DNA from: WHSM01 sp036375165
GTDB lineage: Bacteria > Actinomycetota > Actinomycetes > Mycobacteriales > Micromonosporaceae
Direction: 5' to 3'
Assembly: GCA_036375165.1 (NCBI GenBank)
Contig: DASUSI010000178.1
Location: 1 to 64,000, forward strand
DNA: 64,000 bases
The notes below the pieces were generated by a model, which did no database searches, was not told the origin of the DNA, and saw only the letters and a list, made by a program, of their open reading frames with translations. The position numbers and the translations under genes are program-made. Shown here one piece after another: positions 34,700 through 43,176 of this stretch. Position 1 is the first letter of the stretch. Every line of letters starts with the position of its first letter.

Positions 34700-35707
34700 C
34701 TAACGTGGGATGGATTGCACCAGTCCTTCCGCCTTACTCGCCACGAACACGGTCCCGGACCGGGGATCGATCGTGACGCTGTTCGGTTGCCACACGGTCG
34801 GGTACCGGACGAGCATCTTCGGTGCGCCACCGCTCAGATCCAGCCCGACCACCTCGTTACGTTCCGTCAGGGTCAACCACACCATATGACGCGACGGGTC
34901 GTACGCCATACCGTACGGCGAACCCGGCACCGGGTACCGCTGCCGCAAATAGAGCGGACCGGTGGAGAAGACGAGGAGTTCGCCGTCGCGGGTGTCGGCG
35001 ACCACGAAACGTCCGGTCCGGTCCGCGACCACATGCCGCGCCCCGTTGCCGGCGCGCAGGCCCTGCTCCCGCTCACCGCTGTCCGCCTGGTACACGGTCA
35101 GCGACGTGGCCTGGGCGTCGATCACGCCGATCCGGCCCCCAGCGGTCGCGATCCCGTCCGGGTGGCCACGGGTCAGGATGGTGCGGCGCAACTCACCGTC
35201 CGGACCGTACACCGCCACCGTGCCCTCTTTGGGGAAACTCACCGCGGTGCCGCCGTCGGGTAACGCGGCGAGGGCATGGCCCTGCGGCGACCATCGAACC
35301 CGGGACTCCCGTCCCCGTACCGGCACCGTGACCATCTCCCGGCCGGCGACCACTCGGAAGCCTCCGTCGGGCAACGCCACCACGTGCGACGGTGCGCTCG
35401 CCAGGTCAACCGCCCGCAGCAGCCGTCCGGTCGCGGCGTCCAGCACCGCCAGTTGCGGCGGCCGGTCCAGTCCCACGGCGACCCGGCCACCGGCGACCGC
35501 GATCCCCTCCGCGTGCCTGGGCGCTGACCTGGCACCGCGTGGTACCCGCCACACCTGGCCCGGCGGGGCGACGGTCGGAGAGGGCGCGGCGGCGGCCGAA
35601 GCCATCGACGGGGAACCGACCTGCAGCGGGTCCCGGTCGCTGCATCCCGCGGCACCGGGCAGCCCGAGCAGGACCGCCACGACGAGCGCGAGGCGGCGAT
35701 ACCCCAT
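34700..35707 (-). CDS. Lipoprotein with beta-propeller repeats
   Basis: A 335-residue exported lipoprotein. The signal ends in the lipobox LPGAAGC (Cys about residue 22). The mature part contains repeated four-strand blades of NHL/YVTN type, for example AEGIAVAGGRVAVGLDRPPQ, VALPDGGFRVVAGRE, GARHVVADRTGRFVVADTRD and MAYDPSRHMVWLTLTERN, about six blades. Function is unknown; such propellers bind ligands or partner proteins at the membrane surface. The ATG is preceded by GGGGGAGCGG. It lies 11 bases after the aldo/keto reductase stop, so both are one operon. Confidence 0.86.
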   Translation of the reverse strand: MGYRRLALVVAVLLGLPGAAGCSDRDPLQVGSPSMASAAAAPSPTVAPPGQVWRVPRGARSAPRHAEGIAVAGGRVAVGLDRPPQLAVLDAATGRLLRAVDLASAPSHVVALPDGGFRVVAGREMVTVPVRGRESRVRWSPQGHALAALPDGGTAVSFPKEGTVAVYGPDGELRRTILTRGHPDGIATAGGRIGVIDAQATSLTVYQADSGEREQGLRAGNGARHVVADRTGRFVVADTRDGELLVFSTGPLYLRQRYPVPGSPYGMAYDPSRHMVWLTLTERNEVVGLDLSGGAPKMLVRYPTVWQPNSVTIDPRSGTVFVASKAEGLVQSIPR

Positions 35708-35718
35708 CCGCTCCCCCT

Positions 35719-36696
35719 TCAGGTCTGACGCTCCGGATAGCCCAGCCGGATCGCGGACACGTCGTCCAGGGCCTGGAAGATCTCGGCGGGCAGCGTCACC
35801 CCGTCGGACTGTAGCGAGCCCAGTAGTTGGCCCACGGTACGGGCCCCGACCACCGGCGCCACCACGCCGGGCCGGTCCCGGACCCAGGCCAGGGCCACCG
35901 ACAACGGGGCCACACCGAGCCCGTCGGCGGCGGTGGCGACCGCTTCCACGATGCCGGCGCTGCGGTCGTCGAGGTAAGGGCCGATGAACCGTTCGAAGTG
36001 CGGGGAGGCGGCGCGGGAGTCGGCCGGGGTGCCTCCCCGGTACTTGCCGGTCAGCACGCCCCGTCCAAGTGGTGACCAGGCCAGGATCCCGACTCCGAGG
36101 GAGCCGCACGCCGGGGCCACCTCCCGCTCCACGCCCCGCTGCACCAGGGAGTATTCCATCTGGCAGGAGACGACCGGCACCCGTCCGGTGAGCAGTCCGG
36201 CAGCCTGCCAGGTGGCCGCGCGGGCGAGTTGCCACCCGGCGAAGTTGGAGACCCCGACATACCGGGCCCGTCCTGAGCTGACCGCGTGGTCCAGCGCCGA
36301 CAGCGCTTCCTCCAGCGGGGTGTCCGGGTCGTACGCGTGCAGTTGCCAGAGGTCGACATGGTCGGTGCCCAGGCGCCGCAGCGAGGCGTCGAGGCTGGCG
36401 AGCAGGTGGGCCCGGGAACTGTTGCGTCGCCGGTCCGCGCCGGGGCAGAGCCCCGCCTTGGTGGCGAGCACCAGTTCGGAGCGGGGGACCACCGAGCCGA
36501 GCAACGAGCCGACCACGGCTTCGGAACGTCCGTCGGCGTACACGTCCGCGGTGTCGAGGAGGTTGCCGCCCGCGTCCAGGAATGTCTGCAACTGGGCCGC
36601 CGCGTCATCGGCGTCGGTGTCCCGGCCCCACGTCATCGTGCCCAGCCCGAGCCGGGACACCGCCAGCCCACTGGCGCCGAGGGGACGTCGTCGCAT
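35719..36696 (-). CDS. Aldo/keto reductase
   Basis: A 325-residue NADPH-dependent TIM-barrel reductase. Motifs: GLGTMTWGRDTD, NLLDTADVYADGRSE (catalytic Asp and Tyr), ELVLATKAGL (catalytic Lys), VDLWQLHAYD (catalytic His) and YVGVSNFAGWQLA. The C-terminal APVVGARTVGQLLGSL binds the cofactor. Substrate unknown. A TAGCGT box eight bases upstream of the ATG suggests a leaderless mRNA; a GTG two codons earlier is possible. First gene of an operon with the propeller lipoprotein. Confidence 0.92.
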   Translation of the reverse strand: MRRRPLGASGLAVSRLGLGTMTWGRDTDADDAAAQLQTFLDAGGNLLDTADVYADGRSEAVVGSLLGSVVPRSELVLATKAGLCPGADRRRNSSRAHLLASLDASLRRLGTDHVDLWQLHAYDPDTPLEEALSALDHAVSSGRARYVGVSNFAGWQLARAATWQAAGLLTGRVPVVSCQMEYSLVQRGVEREVAPACGSLGVGILAWSPLGRGVLTGKYRGGTPADSRAASPHFERFIGPYLDDRSAGIVEAVATAADGLGVAPLSVALAWVRDRPGVVAPVVGARTVGQLLGSLQSDGVTLPAEIFQALDDVSAIRLGYPERQT

Positions 36697-36704
36697 GGCC
36701 ACCG

Positions 36705-36710
36705 ACGCTA
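36705..36710 (-). promoter_or_regulatory. -10 box of a leaderless transcript (aldo/keto reductase)
   Basis: TAGCGT on the minus strand, eight bases before the ATG at 36696. Confidence 0.4.
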
Positions 36711-36809
36711 CCGCCGGGGTGCGTCATCCCCGTGATGACCCGCCCATTAGGCTGCCGGGACCAGCGGATCCGTTCTGACCCGATCGGCAGGACATGGGAG
36801 GAGTGTGGG

Positions 36810-37871
36810 GTGCGACTCGGCCTCAACCTGGGCTACTGGACCTCGGCCCGGGACCTGCCGGCGAACCTCGCCCTGACCCAGGAGGCGGAACGGCTGGGCT
36901 ACGACTCGGTCTGGACGGCCGAGGCGTACGGCTCGGACGCCGCCACCACCCTGGCCTGGCTGGCCGGACAGACCGAGCGGATCGGTCTCGGCGCCGGGGT
37001 CCTGCAGATCCCCGCCCGCAGTCCGGCCATGACGGCAATGACCGCGGCGTCGCTGGACGGGCTGTCCGGCGGCCGGTTCCGGCTTGGGCTGGGCGTGTCC
37101 GGGCCGCAGGTGTCCGAGGGGTGGCACGGGGTCCGGTTCGACCGGCCGCTGGCCCGTACCCGGGAGTACGTGACCGTGGTACGTGCCGCGCTGTCCCGTA
37201 AGGTCCTCAGCCACGACGGCGAGTTCCACCCGCTGCCGTTGCCCGACGGTCGCGGCAAGGCGCTGCGACTGGCGGTGCGTCCGGTCCGGGACCGGATCCC
37301 GATCTACCTGGCCGCGGTCGGGCCGCGGAACCTGGAACTGGCGGGTGAGATCGCCGACGGGTGGCTCGCGGTGTTTCTCGCCCCCGAGTACGTCCCGGAG
37401 CAACTCGCCGCGCTTCGTACCGGCCGGGCACGGGCCGGGAGTGAATCAGGTGCGCTCGACGGGTTCGACATCGTGGCCACCGTGCCGTTGGTGATTGGCG
37501 AGGATGTCTCGGCCTGTGCCGACCTGGTACGCGGTTACGCGGCGTTGTACCTGGGCGGAATGGGCAGCCGGGAGCAGAACTTCTACAACCGGCTCGCGTC
37601 CCGGATGGGATACCCGGAGCAGGCTCGACAGGTCCAGGAGCACTTCCTCGCCAAGCGCCACCAGCGGGCGCACGTGGCGGTGCCGGAGGAGTTCATCGAC
37701 GCGACATCGCTGCTCGGACCACCGGGCCGGATCGCCGAACGGGTCCGCCGGTACGCCGAAGCCGGCGTCACCACGCTGTCTGTGCTGGTGTTCGGGGAGA
37801 ACACGCAGGCCCGGCTCGCCGCGTTGCGGGTCTTCTCGGAGGCCGCGGACCAGGCGGGAGTTGTCGGCTGA
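36810..37871 (+). CDS. LLM-class F420-dependent oxidoreductase
   Basis: A 353-residue luciferase-like TIM-barrel enzyme. MRLGLNLGYWTSARD (initiated by GTG), DSVWTAEAYGSDAATTLAWL, IGLGAGVLQIPARSPAMTAM and FRLGLGVSGPQVSEGWHG are typical of the F420 subgroup. It would use reduced or oxidised F420 on an unknown substrate. GGGAGGAG precedes the GTG. It ends 53 bases before uppP, the same order as in many actinomycetes. Confidence 0.92.
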   Translation: MRLGLNLGYWTSARDLPANLALTQEAERLGYDSVWTAEAYGSDAATTLAWLAGQTERIGLGAGVLQIPARSPAMTAMTAASLDGLSGGRFRLGLGVSGPQVSEGWHGVRFDRPLARTREYVTVVRAALSRKVLSHDGEFHPLPLPDGRGKALRLAVRPVRDRIPIYLAAVGPRNLELAGEIADGWLAVFLAPEYVPEQLAALRTGRARAGSESGALDGFDIVATVPLVIGEDVSACADLVRGYAALYLGGMGSREQNFYNRLASRMGYPEQARQVQEHFLAKRHQRAHVAVPEEFIDATSLLGPPGRIAERVRRYAEAGVTTLSVLVFGENTQARLAALRVFSEAADQAGVVG

Positions 37872-37924
37872 GGACCCGGACCTGGTGTCCGGGCGATGCG
37901 GTACGGAAGGGCAGGGCGCGCTGA

Positions 37925-38758
37925 ATGACCTGGCTTGAGGCGATCGTTCTCGGCATCGTGCAGGGGCTGACCGAATTCCTGCCGGTCTCGTCGTCGGCCC
38001 ACCTGCGGATCACCTCCGAGCTGTTCTTCCACCGCGATGCCGGCGCGTCGTTCACGGCGGTCACCCAGCTCGGCACGGAGGCCGCGGTGTTGATCTACTT
38101 CGCCAGGGACATCGGGCGACTCACCAAGACCTGGTTCGTCGGGCTGGTGGACGCAAAGACCCGGCGCAGCGTCGACTACCGGCTCGCCTGGTATGTGATC
38201 ATCGGTACTTTGCCGATCGGAGTGCTGGGTTTCCTGTTCAAGGAGGAGATCCGGTCCGCGGCGCGGAACCTGTGGCTGGTCGGCATCAACCTGGTGGCTT
38301 TCGCGTTGCTGCTGGCCGCCGCGGAGTACTGGGGTCGGCAGAAGCGCACGGTCGGTGACATGACGTTGCGGGACGGCATCGTGATGGGATTCGCGCAGGC
38401 CATGGCGCTGGTGCCCGGCGTGTCCCGGTCCGGTGGCACGATCACCGCCGGGCTGACGATCGGGATGACCCGGGAGGCCGCCACCCGGTATTCCTTCCTG
38501 CTCGCGATCCCGGCCGTGGTGGCGTCCGGCATCTTCAGCCTGGAGGACGTGTTCGCGCCGGGCGGCGCGGGTGTCGCGCCGAGCGTCGCCCAGATGATCG
38601 TGGCCACCCTGATCGCGTTCGTCCTCGGGTACGCCTCGATCGCCTGGCTGCTGCGCTGGGTCGCCAAGCACAGCGTGTACGTCTTCGTGTGGTACCGGGT
38701 CGGGCTCGGCGGCCTGGTGTTGTTTCTGCTGGCCGCGGGAGCGATCTCGGCGACCTGA
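37925..38758 (+). CDS. uppP: Undecaprenyl-diphosphatase
   Basis: A 277-residue multi-spanning membrane enzyme of the BacA family. It removes a phosphate from undecaprenyl diphosphate outside the membrane to recycle the lipid carrier for peptidoglycan. The two active-site regions are GLTEFLPVSSSAHL (residues 15-28) and VPGVSRSGGTITAGL (about 163-177). About eight hydrophobic segments. The first start codon is an ATG within a GGAAGGGC-containing leader. Resistance to bacitracin is the usual phenotype of this family. Confidence 0.96.
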   Translation: MTWLEAIVLGIVQGLTEFLPVSSSAHLRITSELFFHRDAGASFTAVTQLGTEAAVLIYFARDIGRLTKTWFVGLVDAKTRRSVDYRLAWYVIIGTLPIGVLGFLFKEEIRSAARNLWLVGINLVAFALLLAAAEYWGRQKRTVGDMTLRDGIVMGFAQAMALVPGVSRSGGTITAGLTIGMTREAATRYSFLLAIPAVVASGIFSLEDVFAPGGAGVAPSVAQMIVATLIAFVLGYASIAWLLRWVAKHSVYVFVWYRVGLGGLVLFLLAAGAISAT

Positions 38759-38772
38759 CGGTTCTCCCTGCC

Positions 38773-39990
38773 TCAGTCGGGGAGCGACGGCATTGTCAGC
38801 CCGGGGTCGTGGCCGAGCAGTACGGCCCGGCTGACGGCCCCGGACCCGTAGCGGTCGCGCACGGCGTCGAGTACCGCGTCGAGCCCCGCATTGCGGGCCG
38901 CGGGGTCGAACGGCAGTTCCAGTTGCACGAACCGGGCGTCCTCCAGGTTGCCGACCGCCACTCCGACGAGCGTGAGACCTCGCCGTTCGATCATCGGCCC
39001 AGCGCTGGCGAGCAGGCCACGGGCGGCGGCGAGAACCGCCGCGGTATGTGCAGTCGACCGGGACAGCGTGCGGGAGCGGGTGGCGCGTGAGAAGTCGTCG
39101 AAGCGTAGCCGCAGTGTCACGGTACGACCCAGCCGGCGGGCGGTTCGCATTCGCCTGGCGACCCGCTCCACGAGCGTGGTGAGCACCGCGTCCAGGTGCT
39201 CCGCCGACCTCGGTCCCCGGCCGAGGGCCCGCTGGGCCCCGATGGAACCCCGGCGTCGGCCGACCCGTACCCGCCGGGGATCGTGGTTGTGGGCCAGGGC
39301 GTGCAGGTGCCGGCCTGTCGCCGGACCGAGCACGGAGATCAGGGTGGCCTCGCCGAGCCCGGCCACCGAGCCAACGGTCGTGATGCCGCGCTCGCGAAGC
39401 CTCGCCGCGGTCACCGGCCCGACGCCCCAGAGCCGTTCCACCGGCAGCGGGTGCAGGAAGGCCGGTTCGTCGCCGGGTGGCACCACCAGGAGGCCGTCCG
39501 GCTTGGCAACCCCGCTCGCCACCTTGGCGAGGAACTTGGTTCTGGCCACTCCGACGGAGATCGGCAGGCCGACCCGCTGCCGCACGTCGGCGCGCAGCCG
39601 CGCGGCGATCTCGACGGGACCGCCGCGGATCCGACCCAGCCCCGCCACGTCCAGGAAGGCCTCGTCTATCGACAGTCCTTCAACCAGTGGCGTGGTGTCC
39701 CGGAACACCTCGAACACCGCCCGGCTCGCCGCCGCGTAGGCGGACATCCGGGGCGGGACCACGACGGCGTCCGGGCACAGCCGCCGCGCCTGCCGTCCGC
39801 TCATCGCGGTGACTATCCCGCGGGCCTTGGCTTCGTAGCTGGCGGCCAGCACCACTCCGGTGCCGACGATCACCGGCCTGCCGGACAGCCGTGGGTCGTC
39901 GCGCTGTTCCACCGATGCGAAGAACGCGTCAAGGTCGGCGTGCAGGATGGTCGCGAGACCTGACCCGACGACATGTGGCACACCTGCCAT
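38773..39990 (-). CDS. dinB: DNA polymerase IV (Y family)
   Basis: A 405-residue translesion polymerase. Palm residues are in LHADLDAFFASVEQRDD and LSIDEAFLDVAG; the little-finger part is complete and no beta-clamp motif tail is obvious beyond PFDPAARNAG. I chose the ATG at 39990 because the ATG at 40002 lies inside a LexA-type box (39993-40008). Convergent with uppP. Expression is expected to rise with DNA damage. Confidence 0.93.
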   Translation of the reverse strand: MAGVPHVVGSGLATILHADLDAFFASVEQRDDPRLSGRPVIVGTGVVLAASYEAKARGIVTAMSGRQARRLCPDAVVVPPRMSAYAAASRAVFEVFRDTTPLVEGLSIDEAFLDVAGLGRIRGGPVEIAARLRADVRQRVGLPISVGVARTKFLAKVASGVAKPDGLLVVPPGDEPAFLHPLPVERLWGVGPVTAARLRERGITTVGSVAGLGEATLISVLGPATGRHLHALAHNHDPRRVRVGRRRGSIGAQRALGRGPRSAEHLDAVLTTLVERVARRMRTARRLGRTVTLRLRFDDFSRATRSRTLSRSTAHTAAVLAAARGLLASAGPMIERRGLTLVGVAVGNLEDARFVQLELPFDPAARNAGLDAVLDAVRDRYGSGAVSRAVLLGHDPGLTMPSLPD

Positions 39991-39992
39991 GT

Positions 39993-40008
39993 TCGCACAC
40001 ATGTTCGA
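39993..40008 (-). promoter_or_regulatory. LexA/SOS box at the dinB start
   Basis: Read on the minus strand the site is TCGAAC-ATGT-GTGCGA, one mismatch from the actinobacterial LexA consensus TCGAAC-N4-GTTCGA. It overlaps the first possible start codon of dinB and ends just before the next ATG, so LexA binding would block transcription or its initiation. Confidence 0.75.
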
Positions 40009-40037
40009 ATGACGGCATCGGTCAGTGTCGCGAGATG

Positions 40038-40073
40038 CCGGTGCCCGGAGTGCGTTCGCACTCCGGGCACCGG
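40038..40073 (-). terminator. Strong stem-loop between the Nramp-like and dinB genes
   Basis: CCGGTGCCCGGAGTGCG and CGCACTCCGGGCACCGG form a perfect 17-pair stem with a two-base loop (40055-40056). It follows the stop of the Nramp-like gene (40088) in its transcription direction and separates it from the dinB start. Confidence 0.7.
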
Positions 40074-40087
40074 GTTCCCCGGGAGGG

Positions 40088-41530
40088 TCAGCCGGTGAGC
40101 CATTCGATGAGCTCCGTACCCTTCTGCCAGATGGTCACCGCGGCCAGCACCCCGAACAGCAGGACGGCCCACACCAGGGCGGCGATGCGTGCCGGGGTGA
40201 TCCGGATCGGCTCCGGCAGCACCCGCCGGTTGAGCAGGATCAACAGCGCGGAGTAGATCACCATCATCCCGCCGCCGACGCTCGCCGAGATCACCAGCAA
40301 CAGTAGGGGTTGGTCCACACCGAGCAGCAGGATCACACAACCGACCAGCACCAGACCCCACACCAGCGCGAAGTAGAGCCGGCTCTCCGACCACCGGGAG
40401 TCGCGCAGGTACGTGGTCTTCAGCACGTCGGCCGCGAGCCGGCTGGTGTAGTCGACGATGCCCATCGCGGCGGCGAACAGGGACAGTGCCCCGATGATCC
40501 AGAACAGCGTCCCGAACCACGGCGCCACCAGGTCGTTCAGCCGGTCGCCTTCGACCTGCAGGAACCCGATGTCGTCGGGCAGGTCCGGCTGACCGAACAC
40601 CGTGGAGTACGCCAGCATCGACATGAACACGATCGACAGGAACGTGATCGCCACGAAAGTGGCCAACTGTTCCTGGTTGGCGAACCGCCACCAGCGGTTC
40701 CAGCGCGACAGGTTCTCCTGGTTCGGTTCGAACACGTACCCGATGGACGGCGCGGCGATGTCGTCCTTGCCGGTGATCGGGCTCACCAGGCGCGGAATGT
40801 GGGCGCCCATGCCGAACCGCTTGTCCCGGATCCAGTTGCTCTGGCAGAGGTTCTGCCCGCCCCCCGCGCCGGCGAACGCGAGTGCCCCGAGGATCAGTGC
40901 GAAACCGAGCTGCTCGGCGGGGAATGCCGGTGCGGTGACGGTCCTCGGCAGCTCACCCCAGGCGTCCGCGGAGATCGCGAAGACCACGGCACCGACGATC
41001 AGCAGCAGCACCAGGCCGACCTTGACGAACTCGACTCGTTCCAGAGCCGTGTACACCACCGGCGCGAGCGTCAGGGCAGCCCCGATCACCAGCAGCATCC
41101 CGATCGCGATCCACTCAGGGGCGCCGCCGAACAGGTACGTGACCATGGTCGCCGAACTGGTCGCCCAGCCGGGCCAGAGGTTGGCGAAGTACACCATGAT
41201 CGCGAACACCAGGCCCCAGTGTCGCCAGAACCTGCTGAACCCGGTGAGCGCGGTCTCCCCGGTGGCCAAGGTGTAGCGCTCGATCTCCATGTTGATGAAG
41301 AACTGCGTGATCAGGCCGACCAGCGCCGCCCACAGGAACACCAGCCCCACCTGGGAGGAGATGTAGGGCCACAGGATGAACTCGCCGGACGCGATCCCGA
41401 CGCCGGCTGCGATCACCCCTGGACCGATGATCCGGCGCAACGAAGCCGGTGGTGGTGGCAGGTCCCGCACTTCCACCGGCGGCAGGTGTCTGGCTGGGAA
41501 GGCCGCTACCAGGTCGGTCGGTGTCGCCAT
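40088..41530 (-). CDS. Nramp-related membrane transporter with degenerate metal motifs
   Basis: A 480-residue membrane protein with eleven or so hydrophobic segments, related to Nramp/APC-fold carriers. The first segment reads IIGPGVIAAGVGIASGEFIL where true Nramp proteins have a DPGN metal motif, and the sixth has LGALAFAGAGGGQNLCQSN where MPH is expected. Manganese/iron transport is therefore doubtful. The ATG follows GAGGAGGCGATCACA, 13 bases after the gluconokinase stop. Co-transcription with gntK behind a GntR operator suggests carriage of a sugar acid such as gluconate; this is inference. Confidence 0.85.
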   Translation of the reverse strand: MATPTDLVAAFPARHLPPVEVRDLPPPPASLRRIIGPGVIAAGVGIASGEFILWPYISSQVGLVFLWAALVGLITQFFINMEIERYTLATGETALTGFSRFWRHWGLVFAIMVYFANLWPGWATSSATMVTYLFGGAPEWIAIGMLLVIGAALTLAPVVYTALERVEFVKVGLVLLLIVGAVVFAISADAWGELPRTVTAPAFPAEQLGFALILGALAFAGAGGGQNLCQSNWIRDKRFGMGAHIPRLVSPITGKDDIAAPSIGYVFEPNQENLSRWNRWWRFANQEQLATFVAITFLSIVFMSMLAYSTVFGQPDLPDDIGFLQVEGDRLNDLVAPWFGTLFWIIGALSLFAAAMGIVDYTSRLAADVLKTTYLRDSRWSESRLYFALVWGLVLVGCVILLLGVDQPLLLLVISASVGGGMMVIYSALLILLNRRVLPEPIRITPARIAALVWAVLLFGVLAAVTIWQKGTELIEWLTG

Positions 41531-41543
41531 TGTGATCGCCTCC

Positions 41544-42152
41544 TCATGGTGCGTCGGTGAGACCGGGGGTGCCCAGGTCACCAGCCGCGTTGCCGGGTCT
41601 GGTGCCATCGAGCCAGTCGATGATCTGGTGGGTGATCTCGTCCGGGGACGCCTCGATGCTGACCGTCATGCCGTCTTCGTCGGCGGCCAGCGGCTCCAGG
41701 GTCCGAAACTGCGATGCCAGCAGGTGCGCCGGCATGAAGTGCCCGCTGCGCCGTGCCACGCGCTCGGCGACCAGTCGCGGGTCGCCGGCCAGGTGGACGA
41801 AGCGCACCCGGCCGATCGCCTGCCGCAGCAGGTCCCGGTACGCCCGGCGAAGCGCCGAGCAGCTGAGCACCGTGTCACGGCCGGCGGCGCCTTGGCGGGA
41901 GAGCCAGTCCCGTAGCCGCCGCAGCCAGGGCCACCGGTCGGAGTCAGTCAGCGGGATTCCGGCGGCCATCTTCTCGATGCTGGTGCGCGGGTGGAACGCG
42001 TCGGCCTCGGCATACGGCCGGTTCAGACGCTGCGCCAACTTCGCGGCCACAGTGCTCTTACCGGTTCCTGCCACCCCCATGACCACCACATGACTGGCTG
42101 GTTCGGGCGGTGCTGCCAGGTGCCGGGGGTCCCGGTGTGTGATCTGGCGCAC
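41544..42152 (-). CDS. gntK: Gluconokinase
   Basis: A 202-residue P-loop kinase that makes 6-phosphogluconate from gluconate. Walker A is VVVMGVAGTGKSTVAAKLA, followed by AEADAFHPRTSIEKMAAGIPLTDSDRWPWL, the gluconate-kinase signature, and RRSGHFMPAHLLASQFRTLE. The GTG at 42152 is the first plausible in-frame start; upstream lies the palindromic operator (42166-42186). First gene of an operon with the Nramp-like transporter, divergent from the GntR regulator. Confidence 0.93.
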   Translation of the reverse strand: MRQITHRDPRHLAAPPEPASHVVVMGVAGTGKSTVAAKLAQRLNRPYAEADAFHPRTSIEKMAAGIPLTDSDRWPWLRRLRDWLSRQGAAGRDTVLSCSALRRAYRDLLRQAIGRVRFVHLAGDPRLVAERVARRSGHFMPAHLLASQFRTLEPLAADEDGMTVSIEASPDEITHQIIDWLDGTRPGNAAGDLGTPGLTDAP

Positions 42153-42165
42153 GCGCGCATCATGG

Positions 42166-42186
42166 CACAAAGGTATTACCTTTGTG
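42166..42186. promoter_or_regulatory. Perfect palindromic operator of the gluconate locus
   Basis: CACAAAGGTA and TACCTTTGTG flank one central base, giving a 21-base perfect palindrome. It lies 13 bases before the gntK start and 93 before the regulator ATG, between the divergent genes. The AGGTA-N-TACCT core matches operators of the FadR/GntR type, so the neighbouring regulator probably binds here. Confidence 0.75.
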
Positions 42187-42279
42187 AAGGTTACTGAACT
42201 TCCCATCTGGTTCCGTCGCGACACGGGTTACTCTCACGCCAGCCCCAGGTCAGCCGGAGCGCCGCGAGCGGGGTGGCAG

Positions 42280-43038
42280 ATGAGAGACGGCAGTCACCAG
42301 CACGGCGGCACCAGGGCCTCGCGCCAGGCGGCCGCGCCAGTACTGCACAGCACCGTCCTCGACACCCTCGGCATGGAGATCACCAGCGGAGAACACCCGG
42401 CCAGGGCCGTGCTGACCCTGGAGCGGTTACAACGGCGGTTCCAGGTCTCCCGCACCGTGATGCGGGAGGCGATGCGGATTCTGGAGTCGATGAACCTGGT
42501 CCGTTCCCGGCGCCGGATCGGCATCGTGGTGCAGCCGATGGGGGAGTGGCGGGTCTTCCATCCACGGGTGATCCGCTGGCGGCTGGACGGTCCCGGCCGA
42601 GACGAGCAGCTACGCAGCCTGACCGAATTGCGGGTGGCGGTCGAGCCGCTCGCCGCGGCGGGAGCCGCCCGCCACGCCAGCGATGCCGACCGGGAGCGGA
42701 TCGTGGCGTTGGCCGACCAGATGCGTGAGGTCGGCGAGGCGGGCAGGCTGGAGGCGTTCCTCGAGCTGGACATCGAGTACCACTCGTTGTTGCTGACCAG
42801 CTGCCGTAACGAAATGTTCGCCGCGCTCACCGACGTGGTCGCCGAGGTGCTCGCCGGCCGTACCCACCACGGGCTGATGCCCGGGCACCCCGAGCCGGTC
42901 GCGCTGGACCTGCACGAGCAGGTGGCGCGCTCGGTTCAGGCGGCTGACCCGCCGGGTGCCGAGACGGCGATGCGCCAACTGCTGGAGGAGGTGCAGCACG
43001 CCGTCGTGCGGCCTGATCCGTCCGCCCCGAAGACCTGA
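42280..43038 (+). CDS. GntR/FadR-family transcriptional regulator
   Basis: A 252-residue regulator. The N-terminal winged helix has LTLERLQRRFQVSRTVMREA and LVRSRRRIGIVVQP. The C-terminal all-helical FCD domain has LTELRVAVEPLAAAGAARHA, FLELDIEYHSLLLTSCRN and DLHEQVARSVQAADP, with Asp and His ligands for metal or sugar acid. The most likely ligand is gluconate or 6-phosphogluconate. Divergent from gntK across a palindromic operator. Confidence 0.92.
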   Translation: MRDGSHQHGGTRASRQAAAPVLHSTVLDTLGMEITSGEHPARAVLTLERLQRRFQVSRTVMREAMRILESMNLVRSRRRIGIVVQPMGEWRVFHPRVIRWRLDGPGRDEQLRSLTELRVAVEPLAAAGAARHASDADRERIVALADQMREVGEAGRLEAFLELDIEYHSLLLTSCRNEMFAALTDVVAEVLAGRTHHGLMPGHPEPVALDLHEQVARSVQAADPPGAETAMRQLLEEVQHAVVRPDPSAPKT

Positions 43039-43057
43039 CCTGCCATCCCGTGTCCGC

Positions 43058-43140
43058 GCCCACCGGACACACTTTGGGCGGTGCCCACCGAGCACACTTT
43101 GGGCGGTGCCCACCGAGTCCCCACGGGCAGCCTGGGCGGT
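43058..43140 (+). repeat. Two and a half imperfect tandem repeats
   Basis: Units at 43058-43082 and 43083-43107 share GCCCACCG, ACACTTTGGGCGGT; a third (43108-43140) keeps the ends but has an altered, longer middle. The 25-base period and GC-rich ends resemble slipped duplication between the regulator and phosphatase genes. Confidence 0.6.
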
Positions 43141-43164
43141 GCCCGTTCCGGCGGCGGCACGTCG

Positions 43165-43170
43165 TAGGGT
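43165..43170 (+). promoter_or_regulatory. -10 box of a leaderless transcript (phosphatase)
   Basis: TAGGGT six bases before the GTG at 43177, classic spacing for a leaderless actinomycete gene. Confidence 0.65.
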
Positions 43171-43176
43171 TGCGAG

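Noticed and set aside
40088..41530. Classical manganese/iron Nramp transporter
   Set aside because: DPGN and MPH motifs are missing in the expected segments.
43058..43140. CRISPR-like array
   Set aside because: Units are contiguous without spacers and number fewer than three.
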